Positions 17,484 through 27,364 of a stretch of DNA of 64,000 nt are shown one piece after another; positions within the stretch are counted from its first letter, which is position 1, and each line of letters opens with the position of its first letter. The stretch lies in assembly GCA_050303615.1 (NCBI GenBank), contig JBNLCC010000077.1:1-64000 (forward strand), given 5' to 3'. This DNA is from CAZDXJ01 sp050303615 (GTDB taxonomy: Bacteria > Pseudomonadota > Gammaproteobacteria > Methylococcales > Methylomonadaceae). Both the position numbers and the translations under genes were made by a program. Under the pieces are notes generated by a model, which worked only from the letters and a program-made list of their open reading frames with translations, searched no databases and was not told the origin of the DNA.

Positions 17484-19754
17484 ATGTTAAGTAAAGAACT
17501 AGAGTTATCATTAAATCACGCATTTAAAGCGGCTCATGACAAGCGCCATGAATTTATTACCGTAGAACATATATTGTTGACCTTGCTTGACAACGCTTCA
17601 GCGGAACCGGTGCTGCGTTCCTGCGGTTGCGATATCAACGCCCTTCGAGGGGAATTAACGCAATTCATTGACGAAACCATCTCATTGATTCCCGAAGGCG
17701 TACAGCGCGAAACCCAGCCTACTTTGGGATTCCAGCGGGTGTTGCAGCGCGCTGTATTTCATGTTCAGGCCTCCGATAAAAAAGAAGTCAACGGCGCCAA
17801 TTTACTGGTCGCCTTATTCAGCGAACAGGACTCGCACGCCGTTTTTTTACTGAATAAACAGGATATCACCCGACTGGACGTGGTCAATTATCTGGCTCAC
17901 GGTGTCTCGAAGCTTGAGCAGGATGATGCCAATGCCGAACCGCAAACCGGTGCAGACCGGCCCGATCACAATCCATCCGCAACACCTTTGGAAAAGTACG
18001 CTGCTAACCTGAATGAGCTGGCAATACAAGGCAAAATAGACCCGTTAATAGGCCGTGAAAAAGAACTTGAGCGAACTATACAGGTCCTGTGCCGGCGCCG
18101 AAAAAACAATCCGTTGCTGGTCGGTGACGCCGGCGTCGGCAAAACCGCTATCGCCGAAGGTTTGGCCAAAAAGATTGTGGAAGAGGAGGTTCCGGAAGTT
18201 TTATCCCAGACAGTCATCTACGCGTTGGATCTGGGCGCTTTGGTGGCCGGAACCAAGTATCGCGGCGATTTTGAAAAACGCCTCAAATCGCTGATCAAAC
18301 AGTTACAGCAGGAACAGGATGTCATTTTATTTATCGATGAAATCCATACCATCATTGGCGCCGGTTCCGCTTCAGGAGGCGTGATGGATGCTTCTAACCT
18401 GATAAAGCCGGTATTGGCTTCCGGCGATTTGCGCTGCATCGGTTCAACCACTTATCAGGAATTCAGGGGTATTTTCGAAAAAGACCGTGCCTTGGCGAGA
18501 CGTTTCCAGAAAATTGAGATACTGGAGCCTTCTGTCGATGATACATTTCTGATTTTGAAAGGCCTAAAATCACGATTTGAAGAACATCACGATGTTAAAT
18601 ACACGTTGGAAGGCCTGCGTACCGCAGCAGAATTATCCGATCGCTATATTACCGACCGCCATTTACCCGATAAGGCAATAGACGTCATAGACGAAGCCGG
18701 AGCAAAACAACGGATGGTGTCCGGCGACATACGGAAAGATGTTATTGACAAGCAGGACATTGAGGAAATCGTTGCCAAAATTGCCCGTATACCGCCCAAA
18801 TCCGTTTCCTCCAGCGACAAAGAAAAATTACAGGATTTGGACAAAAACCTGAAAATGCTCGTTTTCGGCCAGGACGAAGCTATCGAGGCTTTGGCCTCAG
18901 CGATAAAACTGGCCCGTTCCGGTTTAAGGGACACGATGAAAACTGTCGGTTCCTTTCTGTTCGCAGGGCCGACCGGTGTCGGCAAAACAGAAGTGACGCG
19001 CCAGTTAGCCAAAGTGCTGGGCATCGAATTAATCCGTTTTGATATGTCCGAATATATGGAAAGGCACACGGTTTCACGTTTAATCGGTGCCCCGCCGGGA
19101 TATGTCGGATTTGATCAGGGTGGACTGCTGACGGAACAGGTCAATAAGCATCCGCATGCGGTTTTATTACTGGACGAAATTGAAAAAGCCCATCCGGATG
19201 TTTTTAATTTGTTGCTGCAAGTGATGGATCACGGCACATTAACCGACAATAACGGTCGCAAAGCGGATTTTCGCAATATTATCTTGGTAATGACTACCAA
19301 TGCCGGAGCCGCCGAAGGCAGTCGCACTTCAATCGGTTTTACGCAGCAGGAACATACAACGGACAGCATGTTGGCGATTAATAAGTTATTTTCCCCTGAA
19401 TTTCGTAATCGCCTGGATGCGGTTATACAATTCAAACCACTGGATATTCACATTGTCGGCAATGTGGTCGATAAATTTATTTTTGAATTGGAAACGTTGC
19501 TGGCGGAAAAAAATGTTACCCTATCGCTGGAAGCGGATGCCAGATTGTGGCTTGCTGAACACGGCTGCGACCCGCAAATGGGAGCAAGGCCGATGGCAAG
19601 ACTTATTCAGGAAAAAATCAAAAAGCCGCTGGCTAATGATTTATTGTTCGGAAAGCTGGTGCGGGGCGGACATATCAGGATTCATGTGCAGGACAATGAA
19701 CTGGCATTCTCGATTGTCAGCAAAGAATTGAGCATCCCTGAAAAAAGTGTATAA
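17484..19754 (+). CDS. clpA: ATP-dependent Clp protease ATP-binding subunit ClpA
   Basis: ClpA is the hexameric AAA+ unfoldase that feeds ClpP. The 756-aa protein has an N-terminal Clp-N domain, the first AAA module (GDAGVGKT; FIDEIHT), the second module (GPTGVGKT; LLDEIEKAHPD), and an SIGF loop that matches the IGF/L loop used to dock on ClpP. The length matches E. coli ClpA (758). Cotranscribed with clpS; convergent with infA. Confidence 0.97.
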   Translation: MLSKELELSLNHAFKAAHDKRHEFITVEHILLTLLDNASAEPVLRSCGCDINALRGELTQFIDETISLIPEGVQRETQPTLGFQRVLQRAVFHVQASDKKEVNGANLLVALFSEQDSHAVFLLNKQDITRLDVVNYLAHGVSKLEQDDANAEPQTGADRPDHNPSATPLEKYAANLNELAIQGKIDPLIGREKELERTIQVLCRRRKNNPLLVGDAGVGKTAIAEGLAKKIVEEEVPEVLSQTVIYALDLGALVAGTKYRGDFEKRLKSLIKQLQQEQDVILFIDEIHTIIGAGSASGGVMDASNLIKPVLASGDLRCIGSTTYQEFRGIFEKDRALARRFQKIEILEPSVDDTFLILKGLKSRFEEHHDVKYTLEGLRTAAELSDRYITDRHLPDKAIDVIDEAGAKQRMVSGDIRKDVIDKQDIEEIVAKIARIPPKSVSSSDKEKLQDLDKNLKMLVFGQDEAIEALASAIKLARSGLRDTMKTVGSFLFAGPTGVGKTEVTRQLAKVLGIELIRFDMSEYMERHTVSRLIGAPPGYVGFDQGGLLTEQVNKHPHAVLLLDEIEKAHPDVFNLLLQVMDHGTLTDNNGRKADFRNIILVMTTNAGAAEGSRTSIGFTQQEHTTDSMLAINKLFSPEFRNRLDAVIQFKPLDIHIVGNVVDKFIFELETLLAEKNVTLSLEADARLWLAEHGCDPQMGARPMARLIQEKIKKPLANDLLFGKLVRGGHIRIHVQDNELAFSIVSKELSIPEKSV

Positions 19755-19782
19755 CGGATCTTGTGCATGCGTAAAAGGGAAA

Positions 19783-20001
19783 TCAACGCATGCGGAAAGT
19801 AATACGGCCTTTGGTTAAATCGTAAGGCGTCATTTCGACCTTGACTCTATCGCCGGTTAAAATGCGGATATAATGTTTGCGCATTTTGCCTGAAATATGC
19901 GCTGTCACAACGTGACCGTTTTCAAGTTCAACGCGAAACATCGTATTAGGCAAGGTCTCGGTAACCTTCCCTTCCATTTCTATGTGATCTTCTTTTGCCA
20001 T
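19783..20001 (-). CDS. infA: Translation initiation factor IF-1
   Basis: The 72-aa protein is a standard S1/OB-fold IF-1, with MEGKVTETLPNTMFRVELENG and a C-terminal YDLTKGRITFR. It binds the ribosomal A site during initiation. The clpS-clpA-infA neighbourhood is typical of Gammaproteobacteria. An 8-bp inverted repeat (19765-19772 / 19786-19793) overlaps its last codons and the gap to clpA, and may act in convergent termination although it has no T-run. Confidence 0.98.
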   Translation of the reverse strand: MAKEDHIEMEGKVTETLPNTMFRVELENGHVVTAHISGKMRKHYIRILTGDRVKVEMTPYDLTKGRITFRMR

Positions 20002-20282
20002 GATGTCATATACCTCATATGATATAAATTGCCCATTTTAACATAAGCTCTTTGTTAAAAATAGAATTTTCGGCTTTTACACACAAATTGAGAAGTGCAG
20101 TGTTAAAAGCACAGATAAAGCTTTATAAGACACCGAGCCGGGAATTTGATTCAATTTGTATCGAAGCAAGTTCTCTCCGTAGCAATTAATTGATTATATA
20201 TTTACCCAAAAAGATAAGTTAGAATTTATCCGCATCGGGATTTAGTCCGGTTTTTTTTATCGAGCTTAATGACAACAAAAAA

Positions 20283-21788
20283 ATGCTAATAGACTTTATT
20301 ACTGAATACCGTGGGGTGTTTGTCACCATTTTTGTTTTGCCTGTTTCACTACTTTTTAAAATCTTCATGAGGGCTAGAAATCAACTTTCCTTCCTCATGA
20401 ACAGCGCTCCGGACAAACATCCGCAAAAAATAACCGCCGTTCAAAATCAGGTAAAAGATTGGATTCAACACACCGGCAGATCCGTACCGATGTGTACGGC
20501 GCGTCCCGGATGGCAAGCTATGTCACTAAAGCAGGGTAATTACAAAAAAACCCATTACAAAGTCAATACCGATTTACCGGACATTTTAAAAATCAACTAT
20601 GACAAAGGAACCGTTTACGTGGAACCGATGGTCAATATGGGACAAATCACGGCAACGCTGACACCAATCGGCTGGACGTTGCCGGTAGTCCCGGAACTGG
20701 ACAGCCTGACGGTCGGCGGTCTGATCAACGGTTTCGGCATAGAATCGAGTTCCCACAAATACGGTTTATTCCAGCACATTTGCGTCAGTTTCGAAATTGT
20801 CACCGCTGACGGTGAGCTGAAGAAATGCTCGAAAAAAGAAAATCAGGATTTATATTATGCCGTCCCTTGGTCACATGGCTCGCTGGGGTTCTTGGTAGGT
20901 GCCGAAATCAGAATCATTCCGGCTAAAAAATATGTACATCTAACGTACATACCTTTTAAATCCAGAAAAGCGTTATTAAATCGCTTTGAACAGGAATCCG
21001 CAAAGTCCTTTTATGAGGCGTATGAATTTATAGAAGGGTTGCTGTACTCAAAAGATCAAGGTGTCTTGATGCTGGGCAGGTTCTCCGATCAAGTCCCCCC
21101 CGGAAAGACAAAAAATGCTATCAACTATTTTTGGAAACCTTGGTTTTATGAACATGTGCGGACTTTTCTGGACCGGAGTCAACCGGACGAGGAATGGATA
21201 CCGTTACGCCACTACTATCACCGCCATACCCGTTCCCTATTTTGGGAAATGAAACAGATCATACCCTTTGCCAACCACCCACTGTTCAGATACTTGCTAG
21301 GCTGGATGACGCCGCCCGAAATTTCGCTGCTAAAGTTGACTGAAACACAAAAAATACATGAATTATATGACGCCCATCACATGGACCAGGATGTGCTTGT
21401 CCCGATGGGCGCGCTTGCTCAAACACTGGCTTTCATCGACAAAAATATCGACTTTTACCCTCTATGGCTGTGCCCCTGCAGGATAATGGCCACTCCGATA
21501 CGCGGGATGGTCAACCCGTCCGGTTTGGAGGATATGTTTGTTGATGTCGGAATTTACGGCGAACCGGCAGTGAAAAATTACCAAGCGGAAACCACGGTAC
21601 GTAAACTCGAGGCATTTGTCCGTGAGGTCAACGGCTATCAGGCGCTCTACGCTGATACTTATCAGACCCGTGAGGAATTGCGCCGGATGTTCGATCATAC
21701 CTTACTCGATAAACTCCGCCAACAATCTAATGCCGTGGGCGCTTTTCCCGAGCCTTTTGATAAAGTATCCCGCAAAGCGAGAAAATAA
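20283..21788 (+). CDS. DHCR24-like FAD-dependent sterol C-24 reductase
   Basis: This 501-aa protein is a close match to eukaryotic delta(24)-sterol reductase (DHCR24/DIMINUTO), which reduces the sterol side-chain double bond using FAD and NADPH. Features seen: an N-terminal membrane segment (about residues 10-28), CTARPGWQAMSLKQG, the FAD-PCMH core with PELDSLTVGGLINGFGIESS, SSHKYGLFQHICVSFE, FLVGAEIRIIPAKKYV and IPLRHYYHRHTRS. The resemblance runs end to end, so transfer between domains or a shared bacterial origin is possible. Some methanotrophs make sterols. No other sterol gene is in the window. The stop is one base from the convergent regulator stop. Confidence 0.88.
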   Translation: MLIDFITEYRGVFVTIFVLPVSLLFKIFMRARNQLSFLMNSAPDKHPQKITAVQNQVKDWIQHTGRSVPMCTARPGWQAMSLKQGNYKKTHYKVNTDLPDILKINYDKGTVYVEPMVNMGQITATLTPIGWTLPVVPELDSLTVGGLINGFGIESSSHKYGLFQHICVSFEIVTADGELKKCSKKENQDLYYAVPWSHGSLGFLVGAEIRIIPAKKYVHLTYIPFKSRKALLNRFEQESAKSFYEAYEFIEGLLYSKDQGVLMLGRFSDQVPPGKTKNAINYFWKPWFYEHVRTFLDRSQPDEEWIPLRHYYHRHTRSLFWEMKQIIPFANHPLFRYLLGWMTPPEISLLKLTETQKIHELYDAHHMDQDVLVPMGALAQTLAFIDKNIDFYPLWLCPCRIMATPIRGMVNPSGLEDMFVDVGIYGEPAVKNYQAETTVRKLEAFVREVNGYQALYADTYQTREELRRMFDHTLLDKLRQQSNAVGAFPEPFDKVSRKARK

Positions 21789-21789
21789 T

Positions 21790-23154
21790 TTATTGATATT
21801 TTTTAAGTTTATACCATAAAGAACGCTCGCTGATCTTTAACAACTGTGCCGCTTTCGACTTGTTCCCTTTGGTTTTCAGCAACGCTTGATCGATCAACGA
21901 CTTCTCCAATCGCTCAATTTGCGGATTCAACGCCGAATCGCCGTCTTCGGTAATTACCGCCCGCGCCTCTCCTATTATTTCACTCTCGGTATGCATTTCG
22001 TGCGGCAAATGATCAATGGTGATTGTTTTACCCCCGCTTAATACAATGGCGCGCTCCATCATGTTTTCCAGCTCTCTGACATTTCCGGGCCAGGAATAGG
22101 CAATCAGACTGGCGGAGGCTTGTTGATCAAGTCCGTCATATGAAAAACCGAATTCGGCTGCATGTTTTTTTAAAAAATGATTGGCCAACGGAATAATGTC
22201 GGTTGGCCTTTCGCGTAGCGGCGGCAGTTGTATCGTGAACACGTTTAAACGATAAAACAAGTCTTCCCGCAGTTTTTTTTCTATCACTGCATGGCGAGGA
22301 TCGCGGTTGGAGGCGGCAATCACCCTGATATCGACAGAAATTGTCCGATTACTGCCTAACCGCTCTAAGGTTCGTTCCTGCAACACCCTAAGCAGCTTAG
22401 CCTGTATATTAAAATCCATTTCGGTAATTTCATCCAGAAACAACGTTCCGCCGTCGGCTAATTCGAACTTTCCCGTATGCTCTTTATTTGCACCGGTAAA
22501 CGCGCCTTTGCTGTAACCGAACAATTCGCTTTCCAAGATTTCAGCGGGAATAGCGGCGCAATTTATCGGCACAAATAAGGAATCCGCTCGCGGCGACGCA
22601 CGGTGTATCGCCCGGGCAACCAATTCCTTGCCGGTGCCCGTCTCTCCCTGAATCAATACCCCGGTTCGCGTGGGAGCTACCTGTTGGATCATCGTATACA
22701 CTTTTTGCATTTCCGGGCTCGCCCCGATAAAATCCCCCCATCCCTTGTCAACCTGCTGGCGCAGATAACGATTTTCCATCTGCACTTTACCCAGTTTCAG
22801 TGCCCGTTTTACTGCCGCTTCCACGGCTTCCAACTCGAAGGGACGGACAATGTAGTCGCATGCACCGTATTTCATCGCTTCAACAGCGCTTTCCACGGTA
22901 CCATAGGCGGTTACCACAATAACCGATATATCATTGTTTCGGGCTCTTAATTGGCGTAGCAGACCGATACCGTCCAGTTCGGGCATCCTTAAATCAGTGA
23001 TAATCAGATCGACAACCTGCTCTTGCAGTATTTCCAAAGCTTGCCGCCCGTCTCCTGCCTGCAATACCTCATACCCCATCTGTCTCAACATAATTTCCAG
23101 CAAACGGCGCATTTTGGTTTCATCATCCACCACAAGAACACACTGGTTTGTCAC
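21790..23154 (-). CDS. Sigma-54-dependent response regulator (NtrC family)
   Basis: This 454-aa regulator has three parts: a receiver (VLVVDDETKMRR; phospho-acceptor Asp in LIITDLRMPE), an AAA+ sigma-54 interaction domain (GETGTGKE, GAFTGANKEH, LFLDEITEM) and a C-terminal Fis-type helix-turn-helix (KGNKSKAAQLLKISERSLWYKLKKY). The intact GAFTGA loop means it should activate sigma-54 promoters. It lies 11 bp after the histidine kinase gene, forming a two-component operon. Confidence 0.95.
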   Translation of the reverse strand: MTNQCVLVVDDETKMRRLLEIMLRQMGYEVLQAGDGRQALEILQEQVVDLIITDLRMPELDGIGLLRQLRARNNDISVIVVTAYGTVESAVEAMKYGACDYIVRPFELEAVEAAVKRALKLGKVQMENRYLRQQVDKGWGDFIGASPEMQKVYTMIQQVAPTRTGVLIQGETGTGKELVARAIHRASPRADSLFVPINCAAIPAEILESELFGYSKGAFTGANKEHTGKFELADGGTLFLDEITEMDFNIQAKLLRVLQERTLERLGSNRTISVDIRVIAASNRDPRHAVIEKKLREDLFYRLNVFTIQLPPLRERPTDIIPLANHFLKKHAAEFGFSYDGLDQQASASLIAYSWPGNVRELENMMERAIVLSGGKTITIDHLPHEMHTESEIIGEARAVITEDGDSALNPQIERLEKSLIDQALLKTKGNKSKAAQLLKISERSLWYKLKKYQ

Positions 23155-23165
23155 TTTAAATACTC

Positions 23166-24929
23166 CTAATTTTTCAACGGCAAAATAACATGAAAACAGG
23201 CACCGCCATACGGACTGTCGGTTACGAAAATATCGCCATGGTGGGCAAGAATGATCTGTTGAACCACGGTCAACCCCAGCCCGATCCCTCCCACCCGGCG
23301 GGTATAAAACGGGTCAAATATTTTCTCCTTTTCACTGTCGCTGATACCTTGTCCGTTGTCGCATACCATAGCTTCAATTTGATCTTGTTTATAATACGTT
23401 TTCAAATCAATCCTGCCACCGACTGCTATATGCTGAATCGCATTCATGATCAGATTTAAAAAAACCTGAATCAGTTGATCCCGGTCACAGGAGATCACTG
23501 ATTCAGCCGCAAAGTAATGAGTCCTCAGCGTGACCTGTTTTTTTTCAGCCTGTCCCTGCAACAATTCCTGAGTATGTTCGATTATCCGGTGCAGATCATG
23601 TTGGGCAAATTGCGGCTCTTTAGGTCGGGCGCATTCGAGCAGAGCAGTGACCAATACATTGAGACGCTGCGTCTCACTGAGAATAAATTCCGTCATTTCC
23701 CGGCCGTCATCACTAAGCTGCGCTTCCCGCTGCAACATTTGCGCTGAAGAGCGCAAAATGCCGAGGGGCGTTCTCACCTCATGCGCCATGCTGGCTGCCA
23801 TTTCACCAATCACGGCTAACTTTGCCACGCGCACTAAGTCCTGCCGGGACTGCTCTAAATTATTGATCATTTCCGAAAATTGAGAACTTAACTCGGCTAT
23901 TTCGCTACTGCTGCGCAACTGTGGAGGTAATACTTGTTTTCCTTGCATAAAGTCCCGTGTAAAGTCCGCCAAGCAAACAATAGGCTTGGCAATTTTTGCA
24001 GACATCCATAGCGAAACGAGAATACCCAGCAGCAGCGTAAAACCTAAAAAGAGGGCAAATACCCCCCAGATACGCCATACCGGCGCAAACGCCTGCTCGC
24101 TGGACTGTAACAAAAACACGCCCCATCCGAACCCGATAAAAGTACGATATCCCTGGGAACGGGCGTAACCAACCAGCACAGTTCGGTCACCGAGAAACTC
24201 AGCCCGCACATTCAACGTTCCGGTCACCTCCTTTCCCGTGGTCCATAATTCCTGCAACGGACGAAATCTTAATTCATTGCTGTCCAGATCCGAAGACGAA
24301 GCGATAATGCGCCCCGTACTATCCACTAATAAAGCATACGATAAAGCCTCTTCATCATTAAACGGCAATTGGGCTTCCAACAAGCTGATAATTTCATTCC
24401 AATCAAAACCGGCATATAGTCTGCCAAGCCGTCCGCCTTGAAATTCATCCGGAATTTCGGCGGAAAAAAACAACGTTTCATAATTGATATTTACTACTCC
24501 CAGCGAGACCTGATGACCGGTTAAATTGACGCTAAGCCAGGGATCCGACTTACTCTGGTAGGCGCCGATCAATCCCGCTTCGTTGGCTGCGATAATCTCA
24601 TCATCTTCGTTGACAACAAATAATTGCCGATAAACACCGTCATAACCTTCAACCAACTCATGCAAAACTTGTGACAGCCGCTTATCGATATCTCTTGCAC
24701 GTATCTCTTGCATCACGCCAAGGCGGCTCCAAATGGATACATTTTCCATGCGTTCGAAAAGTGTTGTATCGATTTGCTGCATGATGGTCGCCGCCTGTAA
24801 TTTGAGTTTGTTTTCAATCTCCTTCTGCAGCACAGCTTTAAGATGGGCCGAAATCAATACGGTAATTGTTGAAGCGGATGCTAAACTTATCAGCAAATAG
24901 GATATCAGCAGTGTACGGCGAATAGTCAT
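23166..24929 (-). CDS. Membrane sensor histidine kinase with Cache-like sensor and HAMP
   Basis: This 587-aa kinase has TM1 at about 7-29, a large periplasmic region with a double-Cache-like pattern (LFVVNEDDEIIAANEAG, ALLVDSTGRIIASSS), and TM2 at about 287-310. HAMP, the His box MAHEVRTPLG, N box NLIMNAIQHI and G boxes (DNGQGIS, GIGLGLTVV) follow. Partner of the downstream sigma-54 regulator. Only 28 bp separate its start from that of the divergent porin gene, so promoters must overlap coding sequence. The ligand is unknown. Confidence 0.93.
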   Translation of the reverse strand: MTIRRTLLISYLLISLASASTITVLISAHLKAVLQKEIENKLKLQAATIMQQIDTTLFERMENVSIWSRLGVMQEIRARDIDKRLSQVLHELVEGYDGVYRQLFVVNEDDEIIAANEAGLIGAYQSKSDPWLSVNLTGHQVSLGVVNINYETLFFSAEIPDEFQGGRLGRLYAGFDWNEIISLLEAQLPFNDEEALSYALLVDSTGRIIASSSDLDSNELRFRPLQELWTTGKEVTGTLNVRAEFLGDRTVLVGYARSQGYRTFIGFGWGVFLLQSSEQAFAPVWRIWGVFALFLGFTLLLGILVSLWMSAKIAKPIVCLADFTRDFMQGKQVLPPQLRSSSEIAELSSQFSEMINNLEQSRQDLVRVAKLAVIGEMAASMAHEVRTPLGILRSSAQMLQREAQLSDDGREMTEFILSETQRLNVLVTALLECARPKEPQFAQHDLHRIIEHTQELLQGQAEKKQVTLRTHYFAAESVISCDRDQLIQVFLNLIMNAIQHIAVGGRIDLKTYYKQDQIEAMVCDNGQGISDSEKEKIFDPFYTRRVGGIGLGLTVVQQIILAHHGDIFVTDSPYGGACFHVILPLKN

Positions 24930-24957
24930 CGTTAACTTTTTTCTTTATCAATTCAAC

Positions 24958-26022
24958 ATGCCCCAACGTATTATATTATTTTCAACGATGTTGTTGTGTC
25001 TGGGTCAAATGCTGGCGCCTAACTGTTTCGCTGATGATACTGCAGGCAATTATTTAACGCCCAATTACCACTGGGGGAGGGGTTTGAGGCTTCCCCAGTT
25101 TAATCTAACTATCGGTGGCTATGCCAATATAACCTATAAACACTATGAGCGACAAAAAGATACTTTCACCTTTGACGATCTTAGTCTGTTTATCACCTGG
25201 ACACCTCTCGCCCGGCTGCGTTTTTTTACGGAATTTGAACTGGAAGACACTTTCAGTAATCAGGGCATAGCCAAGTCCGACCAGACGTTCAGTCTGGAAC
25301 GCCTCTATGTGGATTTCCTAGCCAGCGAATCCCTCACCCTACGCCTCGGAAAATTTCTGACACCGGTCGGCCTTTGGAACGTGATCCATGCCGCACCGCT
25401 GGTTTGGACAACCTCCCGTCCATTGGTCACCGAGGGGAATATATTCGATTCACATGCCACCGGTTTGATGGTCAGGAAAAATTTCCTGCTCAATGAACAG
25501 GATCTGGAGATTTCTTTATATCTCGATGATTCCAACGATCTTGATCCGCTTCCGAATGCCGAAGAATTCAAAAATGCCTTTGGCGCCCACGTTAATTATC
25601 AACTATCAAATTATTTACAACTCGGCGCGTCTTACGTCGGATTCAAGAAACGTGCCGATCAATCACTTTCCAGAAACCACTTATTCGGCCTGGATTTATT
25701 TTGGATGCGAAATCGGTATGAAATACAAATGGAATTCGTTTATCGGCATGCCAATGATTTGCAAGGGAATGAAACAGGATTCTATATTCAGGGCGTTGCG
25801 CCTTTAAAACACAATTTTTTTGCTGTCGGCCGATACGAATTCCTTGATGGCACTCACCGAACAAATGATGTCATGTCTGACAGCACAATCAACTTGGGCG
25901 TTGCCGGCCTGGCATGGCGACCTTATGTGCCGTTAGTGGTTAAAGCGGAATACCGCTTTGGCAGTGACGACTATCAAATTGCCCCTAACGGTTTTTTTAG
26001 TTCAATCGCATTTTTCTTTTAA
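24958..26022 (+). CDS. Outer-membrane porin-like beta-barrel protein
   Basis: This 354-aa protein has a signal peptide (cleavage predicted after NCFA, residue 25), alternating amphipathic strands throughout and the C-terminal aromatic FFSSIAFFF typical of outer-membrane barrels. Motifs such as RLYVDFLASESLTLRLGKFLTPVG are typical of phosphate/anion-type porin relatives. The next gene, 2 bp downstream, encodes a phosphate-binding-type periplasmic protein. The pair is divergent from the two-component genes. Substrate selectivity is inferred only. Confidence 0.75.
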   Translation: MPQRIILFSTMLLCLGQMLAPNCFADDTAGNYLTPNYHWGRGLRLPQFNLTIGGYANITYKHYERQKDTFTFDDLSLFITWTPLARLRFFTEFELEDTFSNQGIAKSDQTFSLERLYVDFLASESLTLRLGKFLTPVGLWNVIHAAPLVWTTSRPLVTEGNIFDSHATGLMVRKNFLLNEQDLEISLYLDDSNDLDPLPNAEEFKNAFGAHVNYQLSNYLQLGASYVGFKKRADQSLSRNHLFGLDLFWMRNRYEIQMEFVYRHANDLQGNETGFYIQGVAPLKHNFFAVGRYEFLDGTHRTNDVMSDSTINLGVAGLAWRPYVPLVVKAEYRFGSDDYQIAPNGFFSSIAFFF

Positions 26023-26024
26023 CT

Positions 26025-26513
26025 ATGATTGAACGACTGAAACATTTATTAATCGGATTACTGGTAATCGGTCTGCAACCCGCATTCGCCGAAGACATCC
26101 TGGTTATTGTCAGCGTCGATTCACCGATTCAACAGCTCACGATAAGGCAATTAGCCAATATTTATCAGCGGAAAACCCTGATCAGCGACCAGGGAATCCG
26201 TTGGGCGCCAATCAATTTAGGCGCCGATCATCCTTTGCGCAGAGCATTCTCGTTGGAGATTTATAAACAACAGCCGGAAGACATGGAGTCTTATTGGAAT
26301 ATCCAATATTTTAAAGGCATTACTCCCCCCTATGTTGTTTCTTCCCAGGAAGCGATGCTGCGTTTCGTGACCAGCGCCCCCGGTGCGATCGGTTATATCC
26401 TGCCTTGCCGATTAAATCCCACAGTAAGAGTTGTTTTGACGTTGCCGGTCTCGTTAACTGCTCCTGACAAACTAGCCTGTGACGACCATCCGGAACAGGT
26501 AACCCCGCAATAA
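26025..26513 (+). CDS. Short periplasmic PstS-like (PBP-like) protein
   Basis: This 162-aa protein has a signal peptide (ending PAFA, residue 22). The rest resembles one lobe of phosphate-type substrate-binding proteins: QLTIRQLANIYQRK, HPLRRAFSLEIY, and VTSAPGAIGYI, which is the PstS-type GAIGY signature. It is half the length of normal PstS, so it is a single-lobe relative often found beside sensor kinases. It may present a ligand to the divergent sensor. Genes for the ABC permease and ATPase are not here. Confidence 0.72.
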   Translation: MIERLKHLLIGLLVIGLQPAFAEDILVIVSVDSPIQQLTIRQLANIYQRKTLISDQGIRWAPINLGADHPLRRAFSLEIYKQQPEDMESYWNIQYFKGITPPYVVSSQEAMLRFVTSAPGAIGYILPCRLNPTVRVVLTLPVSLTAPDKLACDDHPEQVTPQ

Positions 26514-27364
26514 AACGCTGCAATTTTTGAATGTTTTCATCGTTTCCATACAATTTTTGCATAGAAATGCATTGAAAAAAATTGTTTATTGCTAACATTT
26601 TTTGTCCACATTCAATAATTGGCACGACTGGTTAATGACGCTTTCCCTAACGGCGGTAGTTGCTAAAGCATTTCCGTTATTTTTTGCAACCGACTGAAAT
26701 TAAAAGCACCTATAGCGGAAATCGTCATTTTTTTATTGATATCCGGAGACACCCGGCCAACTCATCGGCAAACAAAATCAAATTATGGCACGCAGCGTGC
26801 TTGATAAGATGTGAAACTTTCGAGTTTCACCCCCCCTTGAAATAAACCATCGGCTTTTACAGCCGATGGTTTAAATTTTGGATGATGGGATTTGACAGAG
26901 TTTTACAGTTATACCCATAAAGGGATTTCCCATACTTGAAAACGCATTAACTATGCGGAGGAAATTTCACCGCGCGTAACGATAAACCGAATTTATTAAT
27001 GGATTCCACTACGACGGTTCGGACCGTGACAAAGATTCTGACGCAGGCTCAGGCTATGAGTAATAACATGATTAAAATAACACGAGTCAAAAGGACATTT
27101 ACCAAGTACTCAACAACAATTTATTTTCGACTTTCCTTTCCACTAATCAGTGGCATTGGCGGAACCGGGGTTGTGCTGAATCCATAGCGGCTGCCTTCCA
27201 CGCAACCTCGTGTTGCGCCAGGTCCTTTTGGAGCAGTTGACAAGCGACTGATTTATCCGACCGGCACACTGTTGCCGGTCATTTCCGGCAATAAAACATT
27301 TCCGAAAAGAACATACCTATAGAGGCAAAACTTCAACGTTAAGGAACTACCCGATCGCCTGCTC
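26514..27364. other. Gene-free 850-bp region with three stacked hairpins
   Basis: I see no convincing gene. Three close inverted repeats occur: GCACG/CGTGC at about 26788-26800; GTGAAACT-TTCG-AGTTTCAC at 26811-26830, an 8-bp stem on a UUCG-type tetraloop; and a perfect 12-bp stem (26844-26855 / 26861-26872) with a 5-nt loop. They may terminate the porin operon, although the last lacks a clear T-run, or be part of a structured RNA. A short frame ending in an acidic Asp/Gly/Ser-rich tail near 26985-27060 could be the relic of a gene. Confidence 0.45.

Noticed and set aside
26619..26636. Possible sigma-54 promoter (TTGGCACG) after the PstS-like gene
   Set aside because: The -24 half is good, but the -12 half (GTTA) lacks the required GC, and no gene follows in the plus direction.
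26999..27187. 62-codon frame in the gene-free region
   Set aside because: No homology or ribosome site; composition fits chance. Another frame over the same bases is more gene-like but is also closed upstream.
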